Source of the DNA: Nesterenkonia ebinurensis
GTDB lineage: Bacteria > Actinomycetota > Actinomycetes > Actinomycetales > Micrococcaceae
Length of the DNA stretch: 43,250 bases
Direction: 5' to 3'
Assembly: GCF_008711175.1 (NCBI RefSeq)
Contig: NZ_VWNF01000009.1
Coordinates: 1-43,250, forward strand
Below, in pieces: positions 10,731-19,051 of the stretch; the first letter of the stretch is position 1; each line of letters opens with the position of its first letter. A model generated the notes under the pieces. It had not been told where the DNA came from and made no database searches. It worked only from the letters and a program-made list of their open reading frames with translations. A program made the translations under genes and the position numbers.

Positions 10731-10910
10731 TTGAAGAACCAGCAAGCCTGGCCCTGGATCACCCTGGGAATCCTGATCATCGCTGCTGCGGCTTTCGGGG
10801 AGGCCTTCGGACTGATCCCCACCTGGAGCCGATGGGTCGGCATCGGCGTGGGCGGCGGACTCATCGGCCTGGGCATGTCCATCCGCTCCCAGCGCAAACG
10901 ACAAGCCTGA
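10731..10910 (+). CDS. Small membrane protein (59 aa)
   Basis: An open frame from TTG 10731 to TGA 10910, with GAAAGG about 13 bases upstream in the end of the ankyrin gene. The product begins MKNQQAWPWITLGILIIAAA. It has two hydrophobic stretches (about 8-29 and 34-50) separated by a short PTWSRW turn, and ends in the basic tail RSQRKRQA, so a two-helix hairpin with a cytoplasmic C-terminus is likely. Codon use is GC-rich at third positions like its neighbours. I do not recognise a family. The tight spacing suggests cotranscription with the ankyrin gene. Confidence 0.6.
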   Translation: MKNQQAWPWITLGILIIAAAAFGEAFGLIPTWSRWVGIGVGGGLIGLGMSIRSQRKRQA

Positions 10911-10966
10911 GCCGGCAGAAGCCGACGTTCGAGACCTCGCATAGGCGGCCGGAGCAGAGCCTGGGT

Positions 10967-11260
10967 CTAAGGGTTGACCCACACCACGGGATCCGCCTGA
11001 GCCCACATGAACGTGCCGAGCTTGCCCTGATAGTTAGCAGCCGCCCCACCGTGAGCACTGGTCGCCTGCCGGACTTTTTCACTCAGCTCCTCCGAGGAGG
11101 CCTCAGTCCAGTTCAGGCCCCAGAACCGTGCATCGAGCTCAATACGGGACACCCCAAGGATGCCGGACAGCCGCTTCGCCACCGCCGACCTTCCTGACCC
11201 CGAACTTCCCACCACGGAGATACGCTTCTTGCCGCTCCTTCCGGCTCGAGCTTGTCCCAC
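10967..11260 (-). pseudogene. Truncated P-loop nucleotide kinase remnant
   Basis: The 97-residue frame (GTG start) matches the N-terminal half of the small adenylate-kinase-like or 'topology modulation' P-loop proteins, usually about 170-190 residues: KRISVVGSSGSG, then RIELDARFWGLNWTEAS, then ADPVVWVNP. The Walker A lysine is replaced by arginine (GSSGSGRS), and the protein stops right after the VVW strand, before the lid and C-terminal helices. Loss of the catalytic lysine together with truncation argues for a decayed gene. A shortened binding protein cannot be excluded. Confidence 0.65.
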
Positions 11261-11299
11261 GTGTCAATCGACTCTTCCCTGATCGAATCTGATACACGA

Positions 11300-12061
11300 T
11301 CAGAATTGCGGCGGCAGGATCCGGGCGAGGTGTTCAACGTCCTCTGCGACCGCAGCAGCACTCTGCTCCTCACCGGGTTCGGCATAGCCCCAGCGCACCA
11401 ATACGGCAGATACACCGTGCATGGCCGCCCCGTGAACGTCATGATCACGATCGCCGACCATCACCGCCCCGGAGACGTCTGCACCAGACTCGGCAAGGCC
11501 GGCCAGCGCCGAGGCCACCACATTGGCCTTGACCTGAACCCCTGGCAGCTCCTGGGAGTCCTGATAGGTGGCTCCGCGGATGACCGTGAAGTATTCCGTA
11601 AGCCCCGCGCCGTCCAGGATCGGCTCCGCCATCTCCTGCAGCTTGGCCGTGGCCAAGCCGAGCGGGATCCTCGCAGCGTGCCATGCCCGGATCAATTCTG
11701 CGATGCCCGGAAACAGCGGAACCTGCGCCATCCGTGGGCGGTATCGCGCCCGGTACTCGATCACCACACGGTCCAGATCATTCTCCGCCACCGCACTGAA
11801 CCTCGCAAAACCCTCCCGAATAGGCGGGCCCACAAAACGCAGCAGATTCACGGCGTCGGGAACCGGATAGCCGCAAACCTCCAGTGCCTCGGCGATCGAG
11901 CCGGTGATAGCCGAAGCAGAGTCGGTGATCGTGCCATCCAGATCAAGGACGATGGCGCTTGCCCGGGCGGGCAGCTCAAGGGCGGGAACAGCCGGACTCG
12001 CGGCAGCAGAGATGTGCATAGGCACCAGCCTATTCGCTCCGGAAGCCTCGAGTTCCAACAC
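11300..12061 (-). CDS. HAD-family phosphatase (phosphoglycolate-phosphatase-like)
   Basis: A 253-residue haloacid dehalogenase-superfamily hydrolase. Motif I is VLDLDGTITDS (about 38-48, nucleophile Asp), with a helical cap next to it. Motif II is GLATAK (about 136) and motif IV is VMVGDRDHDVHGA (about 200-212). The cap and length fit Gph/PpaX-like enzymes acting on small phosphorylated metabolites; the substrate cannot be told. GTG 12061 is used as start because TAGGA lies about 8 bases upstream. An internal ATG at 12019 would also keep the whole domain. It shares no operon with the gluconate genes, although it lies 41 bp beyond gntP on the same strand. Confidence 0.82.
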   Translation of the reverse strand: MLELEASGANRLVPMHISAAASPAVPALELPARASAIVLDLDGTITDSASAITGSIAEALEVCGYPVPDAVNLLRFVGPPIREGFARFSAVAENDLDRVVIEYRARYRPRMAQVPLFPGIAELIRAWHAARIPLGLATAKLQEMAEPILDGAGLTEYFTVIRGATYQDSQELPGVQVKANVVASALAGLAESGADVSGAVMVGDRDHDVHGAAMHGVSAVLVRWGYAEPGEEQSAAAVAEDVEHLARILPPQF

Positions 12062-12102
12062 TCGTCAGTCCTACGGGCGCACTATGGCCCGCCCAGTAGG
12101 CC

Positions 12103-13503
12103 TCAGAACATCCCGGCGAGGGCGAACACCCCTGCCGCCAGGCCGAAGCCCATCACACCGATCGCGGTCTCCATGACCGTCCAGGTCTTCAGCGTGGTCT
12201 TGACATCCATATCGAAGAATTTGCTGATCAGCCAGAACCCCGAATCGTTGACATGGGAGGCGATCACCGAGCCGGCAGCGACGGCGAGCACCATGGTGGC
12301 CAGCTGGACCTCGTTGTAGCCGGCGGCCGCCACAGCGGTGGAGAGCAGACCTGCTGCGGTGGTCAGGGCCACGGTGGCTGAGCCCTGAGCGATGCGCAGC
12401 GCGCCGGAGATGAGGAATCCGGCGAGAATCAGCGGGATCCCGAGATCGCCCAGAGAGACCGAGAGCGCATCACCGATCCCGGAGGCCCGCAGCACCCCTC
12501 CGAACATGCCACCGGCACCGGTGATCAGGATGACCGCACAGACAGGCCCCAGGGCGTTGTCCATGATCTCCTGGATTCCAGACATTCCGCGGCCGCTGCG
12601 CACACCGAGCGCGAAGATCGCCACGATGAGAGTGAGTGTCAGAGCCACCGGGGTCTGACCGATCATCAGCAGCGTGCCGTACCAGGGCGCCTCGGTCTGG
12701 GCTTCGCTGATCACGCCGGCTGAGGCCAGAGTCGCCAAGCCGGTGTTGAAGAAGATGAGGATCATCGGCATCAGCAGGATCGCGACCACAGTGGGGAACC
12801 GCGGTGGATTGGCCTCGGCCTCCTGACTGGCCTGGCCCAGGATGACAGGGATCGGGAGCTCAAAGCGGCGTCCGGCCCACACACCGAAGAGGTATCCGGT
12901 GACGTACCAGGTGATGACCGCAATCGGCACGGAGATCAGCAGCACGATGCCCACATTGGCGCCGAAGAACTCGCTGGCTGCGACTGGACCGGGGTGCGGC
13001 GGCACAAAGATGTGCATCACGGAGAACGCTCCGGCCGCGGGCAGTCCGTAGAGCAGCACCGATCCGCCCAGACGGCGTCCGACGGCGAAGACCACCGGCA
13101 GCATCACCACCAGTCCGGCGTCGAAGAAGATCGGAAAGCCGAAGAGGAGCGAGGCCACCCCGAGGGCGAGCGGGGCTCGTTTTTCCCCAAACCGGTTGAT
13201 CAGCGCATCGGCGAGCACCTTGCTGCCGCCGGAGACCTCCACCAGCCGCCCGAGCATCGCGCCCAGACCCACCAGCAGCGCCACCGATGCCAGAGTGGAG
13301 CCGAAGCTGCCGGTCAGCGTCGGCACGATCTCCCCGGTGGGGATGCCGGTGGCGACTGCCGTGAGCAGGCTGACCACGATCAGGGCGAGGAAGGCGTGGA
13401 CTCTGAAGCGGATGATGAGGATGAGCAGCACGGCGATCGACGCCGCGGCAATGCCCAGCAGCGGTCCGGTGCCCAGGGTTTGTTCCCAACCGTCAGCGGT
13501 CAT
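12103..13503 (-). CDS. Gluconate:H+ symporter, GntP family
   Basis: A 466-residue, very hydrophobic protein with about 12-14 predicted membrane helices, of usual GntP/GntT length. Typical family segments include the PTLTGSFGSTLASVALLVGLGAMLGRLVE and HIFVPPHPGPVAASE regions, and the C-terminal VNDSGFW motif. By family it imports gluconate or a related sugar acid with protons. It directly follows gntK, with a 4-bp overlap at 13500-13503, and both lie opposite an FCD-type GntR regulator, giving a gluconate uptake and phosphorylation unit. Confidence 0.93.
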   Translation of the reverse strand: MTADGWEQTLGTGPLLGIAAASIAVLLILIIRFRVHAFLALIVVSLLTAVATGIPTGEIVPTLTGSFGSTLASVALLVGLGAMLGRLVEVSGGSKVLADALINRFGEKRAPLALGVASLLFGFPIFFDAGLVVMLPVVFAVGRRLGGSVLLYGLPAAGAFSVMHIFVPPHPGPVAASEFFGANVGIVLLISVPIAVITWYVTGYLFGVWAGRRFELPIPVILGQASQEAEANPPRFPTVVAILLMPMILIFFNTGLATLASAGVISEAQTEAPWYGTLLMIGQTPVALTLTLIVAIFALGVRSGRGMSGIQEIMDNALGPVCAVILITGAGGMFGGVLRASGIGDALSVSLGDLGIPLILAGFLISGALRIAQGSATVALTTAAGLLSTAVAAAGYNEVQLATMVLAVAAGSVIASHVNDSGFWLISKFFDMDVKTTLKTWTVMETAIGVMGFGLAAGVFALAGMF

Positions 13504-14072
13504 GGGGTGGTCCTTTCTCTCAGATGAGTGTTGAGCCAGCCGACGGCGGCGTCGACCAGCTGTTCTGGGGTGGAGTCGTTGATGATTCGGATGCCCGGCT
13601 CATCCGGCTGCAGGAACTCCAGCGCGGACAGCTGCGAATCCAGTAGGGAGGGCGGCATGAAGTGCCCGGAGCGATGCGTCAGCCGGTCCTCCAACCGGGG
13701 TCGGTCGACGTCGACGTGGAGGAAGAGCACCTCACCGTCAGCGGTGCGCAGCAAGTCCCGGTAGGGACGTTTGAGCGCGGAGCAGGTGATGATGCTGCCG
13801 GTGTCAGCGCGGCTGGTCATCCAATCTCGCAGGGCGCCCAACCAGGGCCATCGGTCCTCGTCGGTCAGCGGGGTGCCGGCAGACATCTTGGCGATGTTCT
13901 CCGGCGGGTGGAACTCATCGGCCTCCGCATAGGGAAGCCCCAGCTGTTGGCTCAGCCCCTCGGCCAGGGTGGTCTTGCCGGTGCCGGAGACGCCCATCAC
14001 TACGATGTGGCGGCTCGGGGTTCCGGGCGGCCGGCCAGCGACGCGGATAGGGTGAGGGGTGGGATTCGTCAT
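13500..14072 (-). CDS. gntK: Gluconokinase
   Basis: Phosphorylates gluconate to 6-phosphogluconate for the pentose phosphate pathway. The 190-residue length is typical of the GntK/thermoresistant gluconokinase family. Walker A is GVSGTGKTTL (about 27-36). The family segments YAEADEFHPPENIAKMSAGTPLTDEDRWPWL (about 49-79) and TCSALKRPYRDLLR (about 95-108) are both present. The stop overlaps the gntP start by 4 bp, so the two genes are translationally coupled. The start is ATG 14072, divergent from the regulator with an 85-bp intergenic region. Confidence 0.95.
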   Translation of the reverse strand: MTNPTPHPIRVAGRPPGTPSRHIVVMGVSGTGKTTLAEGLSQQLGLPYAEADEFHPPENIAKMSAGTPLTDEDRWPWLGALRDWMTSRADTGSIITCSALKRPYRDLLRTADGEVLFLHVDVDRPRLEDRLTHRSGHFMPPSLLDSQLSALEFLQPDEPGIRIINDSTPEQLVDAAVGWLNTHLRERTTP

Positions 14073-14110
14073 CGAATGCCTTCCAATGTGATGCGGAACA
14101 CTGCCAAATA

Positions 14111-14141
14111 AGGTATCACCTTTTTGGGTGAAACGTATGAT
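14111..14141. promoter_or_regulatory. Candidate operator between gntK and its regulator
   Basis: TCACC (14116-14120) and GGTGA (14127-14131) form an inverted repeat with a 6-base centre. They are flanked by GGTAT on the left and GTATGATC on the right. The site sits between the divergent gntKP and GntR-type genes, where an FCD regulator would be expected to bind. Match to a known consensus is only loose. Confidence 0.35.
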
Positions 14142-14157
14142 CTTTTGAGAGGAAGTT

Positions 14158-14949
14158 GTGCCGGACCAGCATGCACACCGCTTCGGAGCCTCCAGCGACG
14201 CTGTGGCCGAGGTACGTCAGCGCGGCCTCTCCGATGCCCTGGGTAAGCAGATCGTCACCGGTGCTCTCGCACCAGGAAGCGTGCTGACCCTGGAGTCTCT
14301 GCAGGAGCGCTTCGGCGTCTCCCGGACGGTGGCTCGGGACGGCGTGAAAGTTCTGGAGTCCCTGGGTCTGCTCTATTCCAAGCGCAGGGTGGGCCTGGTG
14401 GTCACCGAACCGCGGGCCTGGAATGTCTACGCACCGCTGGTGATCCGCTGGCGGCTTGACTCCGCGGATGCACGTGCGACCTATATCGAACTCACCCAGC
14501 TGCGCATCGCCGTCGAGCCCGAGGCCGCCGAACTCGCCGCCCAGCGGCGCAGCGGTGCTGAGGCCGATGAGCTGCGCCGGCTGGCAGCTCGCATGCGAAC
14601 CCTGGGCGAGGCTGGGGAGCTGGAGCAGTTCATGGTGGTCGACGTCGCCTTCCACTGCCTGATCCTGGAAGCCTCAGGCAACACCATGTTCGCCGCCCTG
14701 GGCGACGTCGTCGGAGAGGCACTGCACGGGCGGACCACACACGGACTGATGCCGGCCACCCCGATGCCGGAGGCTCTGGACGCCCATGATGCGGTGGCTC
14801 ACGCCATCGCCCACCAGTATCCTGACGCGGCCCGCAAGCAGATGCAGTTCCTGGTCGATGAGGTGCGCGCCGCCCTGGAGCATGACGCCGTAGGCGATGC
14901 GCATCTGAGAGCCCCCGTCATCCCAACGGATGAGCGTGCCTTACGATAA
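14158..14949 (+). CDS. GntR-family transcription regulator (FadR/FCD subfamily)
   Basis: A 263-residue regulator. The winged helix-turn-helix covers about residues 20-85 (LGKQIVTGALAPGSVLTLESLQERFGVSRTVARDGVKVLESLGLLYSKRRVG). The all-helical FCD ligand domain spans about 105-245, with the metal/ligand residues D...H at FMVVDVAFHCLILEASGN and later histidines near AHAIAHQYPDAARKQM. The GTG start 14158 has GAGAGGAAG just upstream. Its position divergent from gntK-gntP suggests it controls gluconate use, probably released by gluconate or 6-phosphogluconate; this is inference. Confidence 0.92.
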   Translation: MPDQHAHRFGASSDAVAEVRQRGLSDALGKQIVTGALAPGSVLTLESLQERFGVSRTVARDGVKVLESLGLLYSKRRVGLVVTEPRAWNVYAPLVIRWRLDSADARATYIELTQLRIAVEPEAAELAAQRRSGAEADELRRLAARMRTLGEAGELEQFMVVDVAFHCLILEASGNTMFAALGDVVGEALHGRTTHGLMPATPMPEALDAHDAVAHAIAHQYPDAARKQMQFLVDEVRAALEHDAVGDAHLRAPVIPTDERALR

Positions 14950-14953
14950 CAGG

Positions 14954-15520
14954 ATGCTCCGACGCCTCACCGCCCGTGCGTTCTGGTCGCTCAGCCGCTG
15001 GAAGCTGGTCTCTCAGCCCGCCCCGGACCAGCCCACAGTGCTCATCGGCGCCCCGCACACCTCCAACTGGGACTTCGCGCTGATGCTCGCCATCGCCTGG
15101 CGCCTGAAGGTCAACATGCGCTGGCTGGGGAAGAAGAGCCTCTTCCACGGATGGCGAGGCCCGATCATGCGCGCACTCGGTGGAATCCCCGTTGACCGCG
15201 CCGATCCCAGCCGTGTGGTCTCCGAAGTGATTGAGCGAGTGCAGTCGGGCGAGGTCTTCGGTCTGGTCATCACCCCCGACGGCACCCGCGGGCCGCATAC
15301 GCATTGGAAGTCCGGCTTCTACCGGATCGCCCGCGAGACCGGGATGCCGGTGACACTCGGCTACGTCGATCGCACCACCATGACCACTGGCCTCGGCCCC
15401 ACGATCAGCCTGACCGGCGACGTCGCCAAGGACATGGATGCCATCCGTGCCTTCTATGCGGACAAGGCCGGATTCCGCCCCGAGAACCGCGTGGAACCAC
15501 GGCTGCGCGAGGAATGCTGA
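14954..15520 (+). CDS. 1-acyl-glycerol-3-phosphate acyltransferase-like protein
   Basis: About 188 residues from ATG 14954; an in-frame ATG at 14930 overlapping the regulator gene is the alternative. PlsC-type lysophosphatidate acyltransferase features are the catalytic HX4D motif (PHTSNWD), a GGIPVDRADP segment that matches the glycerophosphate-binding motif, and ITPDGTRGPHTHWKSGFYRIA (EGTR-like block). The protein is shorter than full PlsC and belongs to the small bacterial acyltransferase group, probably peripheral at the membrane. The exact substrate is unknown. It follows the GntR gene by 4 bp but has no obvious link to gluconate. Confidence 0.85.
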   Translation: MLRRLTARAFWSLSRWKLVSQPAPDQPTVLIGAPHTSNWDFALMLAIAWRLKVNMRWLGKKSLFHGWRGPIMRALGGIPVDRADPSRVVSEVIERVQSGEVFGLVITPDGTRGPHTHWKSGFYRIARETGMPVTLGYVDRTTMTTGLGPTISLTGDVAKDMDAIRAFYADKAGFRPENRVEPRLREEC

Positions 15521-15536
15521 GGTCCGCTGATCCGCC

Positions 15537-15575
15537 CCGGAACACGACGACCGGGACGTAACCGGAACACGACGA
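15537..15575. repeat. 14-bp direct repeat
   Basis: CCGGAACACGACGA occurs at 15537-15550 and again at 15562-15575, a 25-bp period, in the 207-bp gap between the acyltransferase and P-loop kinase genes. No gene or clear terminator is seen in that gap. Confidence 0.5.
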
Positions 15576-15727
15576 TCCGCATACTGGTCCCAGTCACCTT
15601 GTCATGATTCACGCTGACCACGGCTCTACTCCTCTTCGCCGTGTGGGACGGGATGAGACCGACTCCCGGCGGTCACGCTGAATCGCCTACGCTACTTTCT
15701 GCGCGTGTTCTACACCACCTTTTGCGG

Positions 15728-16327
15728 CTAGAAGGCAGCGAACTCTGGTTCAGTCATTTCAGCGCTCATCCGTTCTGTCCTTGTCCGTTCTGCCCCTTGC
15801 CATTGGCAGCGATCCCATCCGCAGTCGGTCAGCACTCGTGCGGTACTCTCCGCCAGGGTCGATTCGAGTCCGATGATCTCCTCGGATACACCTTCCAGTG
15901 GATCGGAATCTCGCCACCAGCGTCTCATCTCTTCCTCGCCGAAACTCCCCGCGCTAGGTTTGGTCCTGTGCCGCCGAAGCGTCTCATCGAAAGGAAGGTC
16001 ATAGCGGTAACACAGGGTCATTCCTCGATGATCTGCAATGAGTTCTCTCAGGACATCCCCGTAGATCGCTGCGTACAGAATGCCTTCTACGATGACGTGC
16101 AGGCCGTGGTCGAGCGCGAAGCGTGCCGAGAGGGCGATGTATTCGGCCGCTGGCGTACCGGGCTCCTCTTTCACGCGCAGAATCTCTCGACGCAACAGGT
16201 CCTGACCGATAACTGCCACTCCGCGGGGGCGTGCCGCCCGAATCGCCGCGGCCAGCGCCGACTTTCCACTCCCAGAGTTACCACGGATCACCATCAGACG
16301 AGTTTCAGAACTCCCTGTTGACGGCAT
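15728..16327 (-). CDS. P-loop kinase-like protein
   Basis: 199 residues from ATG 16327, supported by GAAGGGAG about 10 bases upstream. Walker A reads IRGNSGSGKSAL near the N-terminus. DLLRREILR, VIVEGILYAA (Walker-B-like strand) and a later RWWRDSDPL segment follow. The fold resembles the small zeta-toxin-like or aminoglycoside/nucleoside-kinase-like AAA proteins often annotated only as 'kinase'. The substrate cannot be inferred. No antitoxin-like partner lies next to it, so a toxin role is not supported. The GNAT gene lies 66 bp upstream on the same strand. Confidence 0.75.
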   Translation of the reverse strand: MPSTGSSETRLMVIRGNSGSGKSALAAAIRAARPRGVAVIGQDLLRREILRVKEEPGTPAAEYIALSARFALDHGLHVIVEGILYAAIYGDVLRELIADHRGMTLCYRYDLPFDETLRRHRTKPSAGSFGEEEMRRWWRDSDPLEGVSEEIIGLESTLAESTARVLTDCGWDRCQWQGAERTRTERMSAEMTEPEFAAF

Positions 16328-16393
16328 AGCACTACCACTCCCTTCTGCAATCAATGTCAATGTCGCCTGATGCCCCCTCCGGGAAGCAGCGCG

Positions 16394-16876
16394 CTACACC
16401 GGCCGTTCCCACAGGATCACCTCAAAGAGATCACCGACTTGGCGCTGCCCCTTGCGGAGAAAGCCAAGTCGCTCGTAGTAACGCGTCAAGCCTGGATTGG
16501 TCAGCGCACTGTCCAAACGGAGATGCGTCCGCCCGTTCTGCTTCGCCAAACCAGCTGCCCAGTCCATCAGGTCAGAGCCCAGACCCTCCCCTGCGCGGTC
16601 CAGGTCGATCATCAGCCCATGGACGTAGACAGCGCTCCCGTCGTCGGGACCCCAGAACTCCGGGTCCGACCATAGGACACGAAGGGCTGCGATGACGGTT
16701 TCGTCTCGCAGCACATGCCACTCGCCCCGACCTACCTGATCTTGGATCGTGGAAACAGCAACCTCCCCGGGGCGCCACTGGTCGATGCCGCGGGTGGCGA
16801 GCCAATCTTCTCGCTGGCGACGCAATCGCCAAATCGGGATGGCATCTGCGGCAGAGGCGGCAACAGGATCAAGCAT
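16394..16876 (-). CDS. GNAT-family N-acetyltransferase
   Basis: A 160-residue protein with the Gcn5-related acetyltransferase fold. The acetyl-CoA motif A reads VHGLMIDLDRAGEGLGSDLMDWAAGLA (about 89-115), followed by LRLDSALTNPGLTRYYERLGFLRKG (about 119-143), which is the typical motif B strand and helix. The substrate is unknown. The ATG 16876 start has only a weak ribosome site. It stands between a P-loop kinase and an ECF42-type sigma factor operon, all on the minus strand, with no evident functional link. Confidence 0.85.
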   Translation of the reverse strand: MLDPVAASAADAIPIWRLRRQREDWLATRGIDQWRPGEVAVSTIQDQVGRGEWHVLRDETVIAALRVLWSDPEFWGPDDGSAVYVHGLMIDLDRAGEGLGSDLMDWAAGLAKQNGRTHLRLDSALTNPGLTRYYERLGFLRKGQRQVGDLFEVILWERPV

Positions 16877-16940
16877 TCGACCAGTGAATCACATGGTGTA
16901 GCAGCAGCGTCATCGGACAGCGACATGGACCCCGTGTTTG

Positions 16941-18179
16941 CTAGAGCTGGTCGCGGCGGCGGGTGAGATAGGCCCGCTCGGCGGGGTTGCCGGCGAGCGC
17001 GATGGCCCGGTCATACGCCGCCTGTGACTCACTGCTGCGCCCGAGTCTGCGCAAGAGGTCAGCACGCGCGGCATGGAAGGCGTGGTAGCCGTCCAGCGCC
17101 TGGGCGAACCGCTCGACTTCAGCCAGCCCGCCCTCAGGGCCGTCCAGCTCGGCGAGGGCGATCGCCCGGTTGAGCCGCACGATCGGTGAGGGGTCAAGCA
17201 GCACCAACTGGTCGTAGAGCGCGAGGATCTGGGACCAGTCGGTGTCACCACCGGTGCTGGCGTAGGTGTGGACCGCATTGATCGCAGCCAACAACTGGTA
17301 GCGCCCCGGTGGCTCACCGCCGGCTGCGACTGTGCGGAGGCGTTCCCGGACCAGTGCGTGGCCCTCGGCGATGAGATCGCGGTCCCAGAGGCTGCGGTCC
17401 TGCTCGTCGAGAGTCACTAACTCCCCACTGCTGGACACCCGGGCCTGGCGTCGCGCGTCGGTGAGGAGCATCAGGGCCAGCAGGCCGGCCACCTCGCCCT
17501 CGCTCGGCAGCAGGGTACGGAGCAGACGGCCCAGACGGATCGCCTCCTCGGTCAGGTCCACGCGCAACATGTCCTCCCCCTCGCTGGCGAGATAGCCCTC
17601 GTTGAAGACGAGGTAGATCACTGCGAGCACAGTATCGAGCCGCTTGCGAATATCCTCGGCGGACGGCACCCGGTAGGGAATGTGAGCCGCTTTGATCTTG
17701 GCCTTCGCGCGGGTGATCCGCTGGGCCATCGTGGTCTCCTGCACCAGAAACGCGCGGGCGATCTGGGGAACGGTGAGTCCGCCGAGCAGGCGAAGGGTGA
17801 GCGCTACCCGGGCCTGCATCGCCAATGCGGGGTGGCAGCAGGTGAAAATCAGCCTGAGCCGGTCGTCCTCGACCGGACCAGTCGGCTCAGCAGGGGCGTC
17901 GTCGTACAACATCATGGCCGCCTGGTGCTTGGCGCTGCGCTGGGACTCGCGGCGGATCCGGTCGATCGCTTTGCGGGTGGCGGTGGTGGTGAGCCAGCCG
18001 CCGGGATTGGGCGGTATGCCCTCGCGGGGCCACCGCTGCACCGCCGTGGCGAATGCCTCGCCCGCCGCGTCCTCGGCAAGGTCGAGATCGCCGAAGCGAC
18101 GGGCAAGGCCAGCGACCATCTGCGCCCACTCCTGGCGGTAGGCGCAGGCGATCGCCTCCTGCGCAGACGGATCGGTCAC
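16941..18179 (-). CDS. ECF sigma factor, ECF42-type with C-terminal extension
   Basis: 412 residues from GTG 18179, whose GTGA overlaps the stop of the preceding DGPF gene and so fixes the start. Sigma region 2 (about 1-70) contains DLDLAEDAAGEAFATAVQRWP, and region 4 (about 105-165) contains LRLLGGLTVPQIARAFLVQETTMAQRITRAK. A long C-terminal extension (about 180-412, DUF6596 plus TPR-like helices: AINAVHTYASTGGDTDWSQILALYDQL, LNRAIALAELDGPEGGLAEV, YHAFHAARADLLRRLGR) is the hallmark of ECF42. These sigma factors lack an anti-sigma factor and use the extension for control. The operon with two DGPF/YCII proteins is the known conserved context. Confidence 0.92.
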   Translation of the reverse strand: MTDPSAQEAIACAYRQEWAQMVAGLARRFGDLDLAEDAAGEAFATAVQRWPREGIPPNPGGWLTTTATRKAIDRIRRESQRSAKHQAAMMLYDDAPAEPTGPVEDDRLRLIFTCCHPALAMQARVALTLRLLGGLTVPQIARAFLVQETTMAQRITRAKAKIKAAHIPYRVPSAEDIRKRLDTVLAVIYLVFNEGYLASEGEDMLRVDLTEEAIRLGRLLRTLLPSEGEVAGLLALMLLTDARRQARVSSSGELVTLDEQDRSLWDRDLIAEGHALVRERLRTVAAGGEPPGRYQLLAAINAVHTYASTGGDTDWSQILALYDQLVLLDPSPIVRLNRAIALAELDGPEGGLAEVERFAQALDGYHAFHAARADLLRRLGRSSESQAAYDRAIALAGNPAERAYLTRRRDQL

Positions 18180-18562
18180 GGCTCCAGAAGAGCCTTGATC
18201 GACTCCTCGGTGTGGAACGGGCGCACCTCGACCGTGCCGCGGCAAGCTTTCGACCCGGCGGCAGCCAAGGCAAGGGCCTCATCGAGGTCAGCGGCCTCGA
18301 TCACCCAGAAACCGCCGATCTGCTCCTTGGTCTCAAGGTAGGGGCCGTCGGTGAACGCCGGCTGATCTCCCTGTCCGTCGACGGTGGTGGCTGTGACCGC
18401 AGGTTCGAGACCGTCGGCGAAGACGAAGTGACCGTTTCGCTGCAGGTCATCGTTGAAAGCTCCGGTGTCGGCGAACGACTGCAGCATCGCCTCCCGCGAG
18501 GGATAGCCGCTGAACTCCGTGTGCTCGGCCGGCCCGAAGACGGACAGCAGATATCTAGGCAT
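18176..18562 (-). CDS. DGPF/YCII-domain protein (second copy)
   Basis: 128 residues from ATG 18562, chosen because GGGAGGTGAG lies just upstream. The YCII-related fold shows the N-terminal MPRYLLSVFGP strand, the helix EAMLQSFADTGAFNDDLQ and the signature FTDGPYLETKEQIGGFWVIEAADLDEALALA (DGPF motif as DGPY). C-terminal GTVEVRPFH closes the barrel. Proteins of this type are the usual partners and targets of ECF42 sigma factors; their reaction is unknown. The gene overlaps the upstream DGPF gene by 8 bp and the sigma gene by 4 bp, so the three are translationally coupled. Confidence 0.88.
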   Translation of the reverse strand: MPRYLLSVFGPAEHTEFSGYPSREAMLQSFADTGAFNDDLQRNGHFVFADGLEPAVTATTVDGQGDQPAFTDGPYLETKEQIGGFWVIEAADLDEALALAAAGSKACRGTVEVRPFHTEESIKALLEP

Positions 18563-18974
18563 TCTGCTCACCTCCCCCAAAGCCGGGACGCCCCCGGCGC
18601 GCCGGATCCGGGTCGTCACGGTCGGTCGGCCCGGGAGGGAACCGGTGCACCTCCTGAGGCCAGTCAAGGGCGACGGCGAGCCGGCCAGCCCAGTAGCGCG
18701 CAGCCGCGTCGTCGGGGACATCGATGACGCAGAAACCGCCGAGGTGTTCCTTGGTCTCGACATAGGGGCCGTCGGTGAAGATCGGCTCCCTCTCCTTGGC
18801 TTCGACGCTGCACACGACGGTGGAGGCGTCGATACCTCCGTTGCCGAAGACGAAGACACCGGCCTCCTGCATCTCCTCGACCACGGCCATGGAGGTCGTG
18901 GCCTTCTCACGCAGTTGCTCCACGGTGTGGGTGGGCACCCATTCATCATTGAACGCGATCAGGTATTCCGTCAT
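18555..18974 (-). CDS. DGPF/YCII-domain protein (first copy)
   Basis: 139 residues from ATG 18974, with AGAGGAGA upstream. It has the same fold as the next gene: MTEYLIAFNDEWVP, FVFGNGGIDAS and the DGPF-like signature FTDGPYVETKEHLGGFCVIDVPDDAAA, then a Pro/Asp/Arg-rich disordered tail (about 110-139). It is paralogous to its neighbour but diverged, so the pair may form a heteromer. First gene of the ECF42 operon; a possible ECF42-type promoter lies about 80-105 bp upstream. Confidence 0.88.
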   Translation of the reverse strand: MTEYLIAFNDEWVPTHTVEQLREKATTSMAVVEEMQEAGVFVFGNGGIDASTVVCSVEAKEREPIFTDGPYVETKEHLGGFCVIDVPDDAAARYWAGRLAVALDWPQEVHRFPPGPTDRDDPDPARRGRPGFGGGEQNA

Positions 18975-19051
18975 CGTTGTCTCCTCTCAGGTCGGGACCA
19001 GGGCAAGGGGCTCCTGGCGTGCAGCTGCCTGGCTGGCTTCTGCCTACCTAT

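Noticed and set aside
15728-16327. Zeta-toxin call for the P-loop kinase
   Set aside because: No antitoxin gene is adjacent and the match is limited to the P-loop fold.
18180-18245. N-terminal extension of the ECF42-type sigma factor
   Set aside because: The added residues are not conserved-looking and overlap the DGPF gene; GTG 18179 gives the natural 4-bp overlap.
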